DNA from: an uncultured Prevotella sp.
GTDB lineage: Bacteria; Bacteroidota; Bacteroidia; Bacteroidales; Bacteroidaceae
Direction of reading: 5' to 3'
NCBI GenBank assembly: GCA_900556795.1
Contig: USQD01000022.1
Coordinates: 1-13,644, forward strand
DNA: 13,644 nt
The position numbers and the translations under genes are program-made. Every line of letters starts with the position of its first letter. Position 1 is the stretch's first letter. Shown here one piece after another: positions 1-6,475 of the stretch. The notes under the pieces are model-generated. The model had not been told where the DNA came from. It was given only the letters and a program-made list of their open reading frames with translations, and ran no database searches.

Positions 1-5
1 AATTT

Positions 6-11
6 CCTCCT
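6..11 (-). promoter_or_regulatory. possible ribosome binding site of an off-window gene
   Basis: On the minus strand this reads AGGAGG followed by AAATT up to the window edge. A perfect Shine-Dalgarno core about 60 nt past the stop of the flippase-like gene suggests that a further minus-strand gene starts just beyond the left edge, which would continue the operon. No start codon is visible, so this rests on the motif and its placement alone. Confidence 0.3.
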
Positions 12-69
12 TTTTATTATTTTTTTCGTCTATGGACGAAAATCTTAAGCAAGAAAGATTGCCTCATTC

Positions 70-1095
70 TTATTTCTTAGCAATCCATTTCGGCAAAACC
101 AAGGTGCCCATTACCAGGAATGGGTAATAGAAGATGGCGCGCCAGAGCATGGCGGCAAGGATGGCTACAGAGGCATCGGGCAGGAAATCGGCATAATAAA
201 GGCGGAACATCAACTCCGCCACGCCGCTTCCGCCGGGCGTAGGACTCAGAATGGAAATCATCCACATCACCCATTGTCTGCACCACGCCACCAGCATGTT
301 GCCCTGACAATGGAAGGCTACGAGAATGGCTACTACAATGGCGAATCTAGACAACCACGCCAGGGAAGTATACCCCATCAGCTGCAGCCAAAATCTTCCA
401 CCCTCCTGCTTCGCCTCTTTCGAAGCCATCGTCATCTCCTCAGAGAACTTCTCTACCTTGGGCAGGAATCTATGAAGGAAAGGAATCTTGCAGCATCCCT
501 TCAATACCCAGCCCAGAATCTGAGGGCGATGCAATAACAGGAGGTAGAGAATGGCGGTCCAAACAGCCACGATAAGGGTGCTGATGATGAAGATGACCTG
601 CACTCCGCCCTTGATCCATTCGTTCGTTGCATCCGCAGAAATTCCCACCTCATCTGCCAAACTGAAAAGCAGATGCGATGGAACACAGAAATAGAGCAAC
701 AGGCAGCTGATGGCAAGAAAAGCCTCGTCGGCAAGCAGGGCTGCAAACATGGTGAAGATACTTCTGCCCATCGAAATTCCCTCGCGGTTCAGATAGACAA
801 AGGCCAAACCGCTTCCACCCACCGCGGAAGGAGTGACGGCAGAAGTAAACTCGCAGAGCACATTGATGCGAAACCCCTGCGCTATCGACAACTTGCGCTG
901 ACAAAGATGTCGGAAGCGAAGGGTGAGCATCAGATTCTGAACCGCAAAGAGCAACACGCCCATTACTACCCCCAGGAAGAACCTGGGAGACAAATCTATC
1001 CTGCTCAAAGCTTCCACATCAAACTCCCGAATCATCATTCCAGCGATGACCACCAGTCCGATGGAAGCCGCCAACCACAAATGCCATTTTTTCAT
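70..1095 (-). CDS. flippase-like integral membrane protein (LPG_synthase_TM / UPF0104 family)
   Basis: This 341-residue polytopic membrane protein has hydrophobic segments near residues 6-22, 38-58, 112-138, 163-188, 240-262 and 308-336. Two signatures of the family (PF03706; the membrane domain of MprF, also YbhN/AglD-like proteins) are visible: TPSAVGGSG at residues 88-96 and SPTPGGSGVAE at 284-294. Characterised relatives move or synthesise lipids, for example lysyl-phosphatidylglycerol in MprF; stand-alone bacterial members are usually described as putative lipid flippases. The soluble aminoacyl-transferase domain of MprF is absent, so lysylation is unlikely. It is the last visible gene of a unit with two glycosyltransferases, 49 nt after the GT4 gene, which suggests that it handles the glycolipid or lipid-linked glycan they make. 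That role is inferred from context; the family assignment is secure. Confidence 0.85.
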   Translation of the reverse strand: MKKWHLWLAASIGLVVIAGMMIREFDVEALSRIDLSPRFFLGVVMGVLLFAVQNLMLTLRFRHLCQRKLSIAQGFRINVLCEFTSAVTPSAVGGSGLAFVYLNREGISMGRSIFTMFAALLADEAFLAISCLLLYFCVPSHLLFSLADEVGISADATNEWIKGGVQVIFIISTLIVAVWTAILYLLLLHRPQILGWVLKGCCKIPFLHRFLPKVEKFSEEMTMASKEAKQEGGRFWLQLMGYTSLAWLSRFAIVVAILVAFHCQGNMLVAWCRQWVMWMISILSPTPGGSGVAELMFRLYYADFLPDASVAILAAMLWRAIFYYPFLVMGTLVLPKWIAKK

Positions 1096-1144
1096 ATTAC
1101 TCTCAAAATAAAACTATACCTTATTATATATAGTAATATAACGA

Positions 1145-2329
1145 TTAAATGGCCAATCTATTTTGTTGTCTGTCAATTAAATGCTGATATCTGTCCAAAA
1201 CTTCTACAGCAATGTCCTCCCAAGGGCGCACCAGGGTCTCTGCTGCTCCCTTTGCCGCCCAGGAAATGACGGTTGGACGCTCCAGAATATAACGGAGTCG
1301 GTTGGCAAAGGCAGTTACATCGTTATCCGAAAGGAATCCGTTGATTCCATTCTGGATGATTTCCGCCGTATTGCTGCCCCTAGCCACGATGGAAGGCGTG
1401 AAGAGCGAAGCAGCCTCTCTTACCACCAATGGCGCATTATCGTAGATGGATGGGAAGAGGAAGAGATCGGCTGCCGTATAGATGGTCTGCATCAGTTCGC
1501 GGGACTGCACGCTACCGAAGAAGGTTACCTTATCCATGCGGTAATCGCTGTTTCCCGACAAACCGAGTTTTGCCGCCATCGCCTGCATCTCTGTTCTTGC
1601 GTAACCATCGCCCACGAAAAGGGCATGATAAGGCAAATCCTTCACCTTGGCTAAAGCCTCGATGATGAGCTTTACGTTCTTCTCCCAGATATGCTGACCC
1701 ACGAAAAGGAGCAGAGGTTCATCTACGGCTACATAAAGCTCGTTCTTGGCTGCCCATTTCATCTCATCGGTATAAGGCGCATCGGCAAATTCGGTTCCGT
1801 TATCCACCACTTCGTAGGTTCCCTTGTAGCCATACTCGCGCAAAGTTTCGCCCACGGAAGCCTGAGGCACCCACACCTCATCTACGCTCTCGTAAAACTT
1901 CACCACCTTGCCCACGAGATAATCCACCAGAGCCTTATTGGGAATCACCCGTTCGAAATCGTCACGATATTTGGAATGAAAGGTTGCCACCAATGGAATG
2001 CCCATTCTGCGAGCCATCTTCAGGGCGAAATCACCCGAAGAGAAAGGACAATGGGCGTGTAAGATTTCAAAATTCTGAGCAGCTACCTGCTTCTGGAACT
2101 TGAAATCGAGCGATGGGAAGCCATAGCGGTAAGGATGGCGACCGGGAACCGGGAACGAGCGATACTGGAAGACGGAATAAGGAAGCTGAGACTCATCGAG
2201 TCCTGGCATTTCCGGGGTTACTACCGCCACGTCCCTGCCCTGCTGGTAAAAGCAGCGAGCCAAATTGCTTACCGTGAGTGAAACGCCATCCATGACGGGT
2301 GGAAAACATTCATTGAACAATCCTATCAT
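1145..2329 (-). CDS. GT4-family glycosyltransferase, lipid glycosyltransferase-like
   Basis: This 394-residue cytoplasmic or membrane-associated GT-B enzyme has an N-terminal acceptor domain starting with the loop FPPVMDGVS (residues 9-17). The segment FHSKYRDDFERV (117-128) is typical of diacylglycerol glucosyltransferases and related enzymes. The C-terminal nucleotide-sugar domain starts near FVGQHIWEKN (209-218). The usual EX7E motif appears as DX7E (D297 and E305, in YDNAPLVVREAA). Length is normal for GT4. Related enzymes transfer glucose, galactose or mannose from a nucleotide sugar to diacylglycerol, ceramide or a lipid-linked glycan; the Bacteroides alpha-galactosylceramide synthase also belongs to this broad family. 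The gene lies between an exported phosphatase and a flippase-like protein, with a 73-nt AT-rich gap upstream in which I saw no TAnnTTTG box, so it is probably transcribed from the promoter in front of the GT28-like gene. The exact acceptor and sugar cannot be read from the sequence. Confidence 0.85.
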   Translation of the reverse strand: MIGLFNECFPPVMDGVSLTVSNLARCFYQQGRDVAVVTPEMPGLDESQLPYSVFQYRSFPVPGRHPYRYGFPSLDFKFQKQVAAQNFEILHAHCPFSSGDFALKMARRMGIPLVATFHSKYRDDFERVIPNKALVDYLVGKVVKFYESVDEVWVPQASVGETLREYGYKGTYEVVDNGTEFADAPYTDEMKWAAKNELYVAVDEPLLLFVGQHIWEKNVKLIIEALAKVKDLPYHALFVGDGYARTEMQAMAAKLGLSGNSDYRMDKVTFFGSVQSRELMQTIYTAADLFLFPSIYDNAPLVVREAASLFTPSIVARGSNTAEIIQNGINGFLSDNDVTAFANRLRYILERPTVISWAAKGAAETLVRPWEDIAVEVLDRYQHLIDRQQNRLAI

Positions 2330-2402
2330 AATCTGAAAATCTTATTTTGTTATTATCCTATTTTTGCGTAATATAAAAGCTATTTGAGAATCTTAAAATC
2401 TT

Positions 2403-3401
2403 CTATTTAAGAATCTTATAAATCGGCGAAGCCACCGATTGCTGATTATTATCATTCGTAAACGGAACCTTCAGGATGCTGGCGATGGTGGGAGCCACCT
2501 GCTTGGTGTAGATGGTTCTGCCCCCTTCCATTTCTCCCAGATGCTGGATGTCTTTCCCGAAAGCCACCAGCCAGGTTTGGTTGCTGCCCTTAATTCTTCT
2601 GCCGTGTTCCGCCCAAGAAGCCTGGGAATCTACTTCGCCTCTGTTGGCATGAACGCCCAGGCTCTCTCCCCTGCCATGATCGCAGGTGATAAGAAAGGTG
2701 GTGTTCCCCTTGTAAAATGGGTCTTGCTGACAGCATTCCCATAACTGTCGAATAAACTGGTCGTTCTGATGAGCAGCATTCAGATACTCCTGCCATTTGC
2801 CATGATGTCCGTAATAATCCGTCTCGCAAAACTCTACAAAGAGAAGCTTGGGATGCTTCTCCTTGAGGGTTTTCAAGGCGCGGTTCAAAGTCACACTATC
2901 ATTTCTAACTTGCTTGCTCACCCTGTGAGGAGAGCGGAAATCCACGGGCAATTCGCTCCTGCGATAATTCAGGATATAAGGAACCACATCCCAACTCGCC
3001 ACGGCACTCACCCTGTCCTTATACTCAGAACAAGCCTCAGCCAATTCCAGAACCGAGCGGTTGGGGTTATACTGCTTGCGGTTGTCGAAGATGTGCTCAT
3101 CATTAGTCACACCACAGAGCATCTCGCTGTAACCGGCATAGGATTTCCAAATGCCGTTTGCCACCTCCATCTTCGATTTCCGGTTGCGGTTGCCAATCAT
3201 GCAGCCTTTCTTCCTGCCCATCTCCCAGAGAAACGGCATCAGACTGTCGCGTCTGGCGCCCTCAAACACCTCCTGCCATCTTAAACCATCAATGGCAATC
3301 ACTACCACTCGCGCCTCCTCCTTCTTGCTATCCTTGCCATACACGGCGAGCAGGAACAACAAGGGAAGAAGCAGCAACAATGGAATCATTTTCTTCTTCA
3401 T
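2403..3401 (-). CDS. exported alkaline phosphatase-superfamily phosphatase/sulfatase-like protein
   Basis: This 332-residue protein begins with MKKK and a strongly hydrophobic stretch (residues 6-20), a signal peptide or anchor, so the enzyme acts in the periplasm. The alkaline phosphatase superfamily metal ligands are in order: D38 (VIAIDG), D195 and H199 (ETDYYGHH), D241 and H242 (TCDHG), and H266 (AEHG). The nucleophile should be a serine in the SYAGYSE segment, S87 or S92. It hydrolyses a phosphate (or less likely sulfate) ester; the substrate is unknown. The start is supported by AGGAGA 9 nt upstream, lying inside the end of the preceding glycosyltransferase gene; the two coding regions overlap by 74 nt in different frames. 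Losing the overlap would remove the signal peptide, so the overlap is probably real. Position between two glycosyltransferases suggests a lipid or glycan phosphate substrate, which is inference. Confidence 0.8.
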   Translation of the reverse strand: MKKKMIPLLLLLPLLFLLAVYGKDSKKEEARVVVIAIDGLRWQEVFEGARRDSLMPFLWEMGRKKGCMIGNRNRKSKMEVANGIWKSYAGYSEMLCGVTNDEHIFDNRKQYNPNRSVLELAEACSEYKDRVSAVASWDVVPYILNYRRSELPVDFRSPHRVSKQVRNDSVTLNRALKTLKEKHPKLLFVEFCETDYYGHHGKWQEYLNAAHQNDQFIRQLWECCQQDPFYKGNTTFLITCDHGRGESLGVHANRGEVDSQASWAEHGRRIKGSNQTWLVAFGKDIQHLGEMEGGRTIYTKQVAPTIASILKVPFTNDNNQQSVASPIYKILK

Positions 3402-4506
3402 AAGCCTGGTTCTCCTTTCTATGATAATAAGTTTCGTAAGCGTTTTCTATGGCGGCGATGATTCGGCTTTCAGCATGGTTCTCCCACATTCTGAACTCCA
3501 CATCTTCCTCGTAATCACGGGCAAAAGCCTTCAGTTTATCGATATCGAAATCCTCGCTCACCACGCCAGCCATCTCTCTTTCCGCATCCATCGCATTACA
3601 TTCCTGTTCTACATGAGCCGGAATCAGCATGCATGGCTTGCCCATATAGAGCGCCTCGCAGACGCTCTCGAAGCCGGCGGTGGTGGCGAAAGCCTTGCAG
3701 CCAGCCATCATCTTGAGGAACTTCTCGTCGTTGATGCGATGGAAGGTGAGCGTATCATCTACCATCAGTTCTTCAGGCGCATCCGGCTGATCCCAGAAGA
3801 AATGGAGACGGGTATGGGGATGCTTCTCGTGCCACGCCTTCACATCCTCGGCAAATCCGGCATTCAGCATATAGCCCATGATGTAGTCGCCATGGTGGCG
3901 GATGATGGTCTTGGCTTCCTGACGGAGCAACGGTGGAACTACCTTGATGCCGTGCACAGGATCATCCTCATAGTCACGGATGGAGAGCGCCAACTTGGCT
4001 GTGGCTCCCATACAGGTGATACGGGTAAAGAATTTCAATAAGGATTCTGGTACGGAATACTTTCCAGGCATCTGGAAAGAGGGATGGAGGAAGAGGTACT
4101 GATGACCGATGCAAACCTCTGGGATTCCGAAACGGAAAAGGGAACAGGTAATGCCACACAACACCTCGTAGAAATTGATGATGATGTCGGCTCCGCTCTC
4201 CTGGATATTCTTTCGTATCAAATGGATACTGGAAAGATAGCTCGGAGTAAGAAGCATGTTGTAAGTCAGGGAGCGCAACAGATTGAACTTACGGTTGTCC
4301 TTAGACGGCAAGAAATTAGGACTGTCGAAAACCTCGATAGGAGTACCTATCTGATTCATGAAGAACTCAGGAATCACCCTGTTCTTGCTCTTGCCCACTA
4401 AAACCTTCACTACTTCATGACCCTCGTGCAGAAGCATCTGCTTAAGCGCCAACGCCTGGGTGAGATGACCTCTACCCTCTCCTTGAATTACAAAAATTAC
4501 CTTCAT
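3328..4506 (-). CDS. MurG/GT28-like glycosyltransferase
   Basis: This 392-residue GT-B protein has the N-terminal glycine-rich motif QGEGRGHLTQA (residues 8-18), as in MurG, MGDG synthases and related enzymes. A C-terminal donor-binding segment carries ATTAGFESVCEALYMGKP (274-291) and then PAHVEQECNA (296-305). This pattern matches the Glyco_trans_1_3/GT28-like group, whose members transfer sugars from nucleotide donors to lipid acceptors. The organism's housekeeping MurG would sit in a dcw cluster, and none of that surrounds this gene. It is the first gene of the unit; a TACCTTTG -7 box lies 77 nt upstream of its start. The last 24 codons run under the start of the phosphatase gene, and the C-terminal tail after about residue 365 looks unstructured, perhaps a recent extension. 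An alternative role is capsule or exopolysaccharide assembly. Confidence 0.8.
   Translation of the reverse strand: MKVIFVIQGEGRGHLTQALALKQMLLHEGHEVVKVLVGKSKNRVIPEFFMNQIGTPIEVFDSPNFLPSKDNRKFNLLRSLTYNMLLTPSYLSSIHLIRKNIQESGADIIINFYEVLCGITCSLFRFGIPEVCIGHQYLFLHPSFQMPGKYSVPESLLKFFTRITCMGATAKLALSIRDYEDDPVHGIKVVPPLLRQEAKTIIRHHGDYIMGYMLNAGFAEDVKAWHEKHPHTRLHFFWDQPDAPEELMVDDTLTFHRINDEKFLKMMAGCKAFATTAGFESVCEALYMGKPCMLIPAHVEQECNAMDAEREMAGVVSEDFDIDKLKAFARDYEEDVEFRMWENHAESRIIAAIENAYETYYHRKENQAYEEENDSIVAASSLVVPARRVWQG
3411..3416 (-). promoter_or_regulatory. Shine-Dalgarno site that fixes the phosphatase start
   Basis: The minus strand reads AGGAGA with 9 nt to the ATG at 3401. It lies inside the coding region of the upstream GT28-like gene. 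Shine-Dalgarno motifs are uncommon in the rest of this window, so its presence supports the embedded start and translational coupling. Confidence 0.55.
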
Positions 4507-4583
4507 TTTTCTTTATACATCTTTAAACATCTGATATTTTGCTGGCGAAGCGGCAGATGCAGATCATCGCCCCTTTCCGAGTG

Positions 4584-4639
4584 CAAAGGTATAAGTTTCA
4601 TATTTCAAAGATGTTAGAGAAAAATGAAGATAGGGTTAA
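4584..4639 (-). promoter_or_regulatory. promoter and 11-bp-repeat operator of the glycosyltransferase operon
   Basis: Reading the minus strand from 4639, TTAAC-N6-TTCAT is followed by exactly 32 nt and then the -7 box TACCTTTGCA, whose TACCTTTG core occupies 4591-4584. Within the 32 nt a third 11-bp-phased element, CTAAC, lies 21 nt before the -7 box, where a Bacteroidota -33 TTTG would be expected. The operator overlaps the very end of the pafA-like gene, just before its stop codon. Spacing and repeat order match the two divergent promoters at 6307-6438, which suggests one shared response regulator. The -7 box is well supported; the operator is inferred from the shared geometry. Confidence 0.6.
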
Positions 4640-4642
4640 AAA

Positions 4643-6268
4643 CTAGAATATCGGCTGACCTACGCAGCCATTTGGCGCCTGAACATGAAGCAGGGCGGCG
4701 ATGGTTGGCACAATATCGGTCATGAATGTCTGTCTGGTGGTTGCACCGTGCTGGATTCCCCAACCCATGAAAACCAGCGGAATATGGGTGTCGTATGGAT
4801 TCCACTCGCCATGGTCGGTTCCCTTCATGCCGTGGGCATAGTAATTCGGCTTCAACACGATGGCCACATCACCGCTACGCTCACGGTTGTAACCATTCAC
4901 AATGCGGAACTTCACATCCTCAGGAATGCTCTCTGTCATCGTCTTCTCCATATCGCAGGCGTACTGCACGCAGCTGTCTTCCTTCAAAACATCCACCACA
5001 CTCTGCTTGATCTTGGCGAAATCCAACTTGTTTTCCTTGATGATGTTGCGATTGAAAAACACCTGATAGTTCATCACGGTCTTCACCAAATCACCCACGT
5101 TAGGATACTCCTGAGCCAGGGTTTGATTCAGCTTCTTAGCCATCGCATCACCATCCCAACTGCCCGCAGGAATGCGGCGGTCTTGCAGGAAACGGGCGTT
5201 GTTCATCGCTCCATGATCGGCACTCAGGAAAACCAGATAGTTGCCCTTGCCCACCTTCTCATCGAGATAAGAAAGAAAATCGGCAATCGCCTTGTCAAGG
5301 CGCAGATAAGTATCCTCAGTTTCTACGGCGTGGGTTCCCACCTGATGACCGATATAATCGGTGCTGGAGCAGCTTACCGCCAGCAAGTCGGTTTCATCAT
5401 CAGCACCCAACTGCTCTCCGTCTATCGCAGCCTTCGCCAAATCTATCGTCAGCGAATTGCCGAAAGGAGTCTTGCGGATTATGCTGTAACCATATTTCTT
5501 ATAAAGGGCTGGGAGATTGAGCGGCAGCGTAGCCTTCACACCCTTGCGGATTCCATCCTCATACTCATTCTCATCTTGCGTACTCTCGATGTAAGTATTC
5601 TTAGGATAGAGCGTGCTCCATTTTTCCGAAAGATAACGCTCTGGCAGATGCTGGTTGTTGAAAGCATCCACCCACTTTGGCAACAGGTTCATATAATAAG
5701 AACTGTTGATGAACTTGCCGCTCTCATCATCAAACCAGTAGGCACCATTTGGATTATGTCCGGCAGGAAGGATGGAAGCACGGTCTTTTAAAGCCACACC
5801 CACCACCTTGGCTCTGCCGTTGGATGCAATCTTCATCTCATCGCCAAGAGTCGTAACCCAAAGGTTTCTAGGCGACATCAAGCCCTCCTTACTGCTGGAA
5901 CCCACCGGTTTCACGGTTTCATCATCCGTGCAATACACCTTCTTGCCATTCTTCACAAAATTGTTTCCGGCGATTCCGTGGATAGAAGGCACACTACCGG
6001 TATAGAGACAAGTATGACCGACGGCTGTAACCGATGGAACATACGGAATTCGGGTGTTTTCGCAAGAGAATCCCTCGTTGAGCAACCGCTTGAATCCTCC
6101 TTCTCCATAGCGCTTCTGATAGCGATAGAGATAATCCCATCGCATCTGGTCAACCACAATACCCACTACCAGTTTAGGGCGCTCAACGCCTGATGCATTC
6201 ACCTGCTGGGCAGAAACCATTCCGCATCCCAGGAATGACATCGCAATAAAACTAAATACCTTATTCAT
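4643..6268 (-). CDS. pafA: PafA-type alkaline phosphatase (phosphomonoesterase)
   Basis: This 541-residue periplasmic enzyme starts with a signal peptide (residues 1-20, ending VSA before QQ). The alkaline phosphatase superfamily metal sites are complete: D40 (VVDQMRWDY), D304 and H308 (STDYIGH), D351 and H352 (SADHG), and H486 (TDHG). T81 in PSVTAVGHTC is the expected nucleophile. N102 or N103 (GNNF) and the K161-x-R163 pair (LKDRAS) match the Asn, Lys and Arg that define the PafA monoesterase active site described in Elizabethkingia (Flavobacterium) meningosepticum. Length is as expected for the family. The family removes phosphate from a broad range of phosphomonoesters. In some Bacteroidota PafA is made regardless of phosphate level, but here the promoter carries a tandem-repeat operator shared with neighbouring units, which suggests regulation. 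No hairpin terminator separates it from the downstream glycosyltransferase operon, so read-through is possible. Confidence 0.9.
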   Translation of the reverse strand: MNKVFSFIAMSFLGCGMVSAQQVNASGVERPKLVVGIVVDQMRWDYLYRYQKRYGEGGFKRLLNEGFSCENTRIPYVPSVTAVGHTCLYTGSVPSIHGIAGNNFVKNGKKVYCTDDETVKPVGSSSKEGLMSPRNLWVTTLGDEMKIASNGRAKVVGVALKDRASILPAGHNPNGAYWFDDESGKFINSSYYMNLLPKWVDAFNNQHLPERYLSEKWSTLYPKNTYIESTQDENEYEDGIRKGVKATLPLNLPALYKKYGYSIIRKTPFGNSLTIDLAKAAIDGEQLGADDETDLLAVSCSSTDYIGHQVGTHAVETEDTYLRLDKAIADFLSYLDEKVGKGNYLVFLSADHGAMNNARFLQDRRIPAGSWDGDAMAKKLNQTLAQEYPNVGDLVKTVMNYQVFFNRNIIKENKLDFAKIKQSVVDVLKEDSCVQYACDMEKTMTESIPEDVKFRIVNGYNRERSGDVAIVLKPNYYAHGMKGTDHGEWNPYDTHIPLVFMGWGIQHGATTRQTFMTDIVPTIAALLHVQAPNGCVGQPIF

Positions 6269-6306
6269 TTCTTTCTTTAAAATTACTGTAATACTTTTTA
6301 CCGCTG

Positions 6307-6362
6307 CAAAGGTATTTAAAGGATGTTGCTATCGTGTTACAAAGAGGTGAAAGAAGAGTGAA
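6307..6362 (-). promoter_or_regulatory. promoter and 11-bp-repeat operator of pafA
   Basis: On the minus strand, TTCAC-N6-TTCAC (6362-6347) is followed by exactly 32 nt and then TACCTTTGCA, whose TACCTTTG core is at 6314-6307, a match to the Bacteroidota TAnnTTTG box. A third phased element GTAAC falls 21 nt before the -7 box. A TTTG exists upstream, but 25 nt from the -7 box, longer than the usual 19-21 nt, so the promoter may need an activator. The arrangement mirrors the divergent receptor promoter. Confidence 0.65.
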
Positions 6363-6382
6363 GAAGAAATACCGGTTTTAAC

Positions 6383-6438
6383 TTCATCTTTTCTTCACCC
6401 GAAAGAAACCGTGATGTAACAAAATCATTCTACTTTTG
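6383..6438 (+). promoter_or_regulatory. promoter and 11-bp-repeat operator of the TonB receptor/GDPD unit
   Basis: The plus strand reads TTCAT-N6-TTCAC (6383-6398), exactly 32 nt, then TACTTTTGCA, with the TACTTTTG core at 6431-6438. A third phased element GAAAC lies 21 nt before the -7 box, where no TTTG is present. The repeats would lie roughly 45-60 bp upstream of the expected transcription start, a usual activator position for OmpR/PhoB-class regulators. The geometry is identical to that of the pafA promoter on the other strand. Confidence 0.65.
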
Positions 6439-6475
6439 CACCCGAAAAAAAATTATGCAAGATAATAAATAGGTT

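Noticed and set aside
23..42. Hairpin TTTTCGTC-4 nt-GACGAAAA after the flippase-like gene as a terminator
   Set aside because: Neither strand has a T-tract following the stem; on the gene's strand the stem is followed by A-rich sequence.
673..1269. 198-codon plus-strand open frame opposite the flippase-like gene
   Set aside because: Composition is histidine/glutamine-rich shadow sequence, it spans two genes and an intergenic gap, and shows no family motif.
4685..5791. Long 368-codon plus-strand open frame opposite pafA
   Set aside because: It is antisense to a strongly supported coding gene and has no recognisable domain, signal or promoter; high-GC third positions of pafA keep it open.
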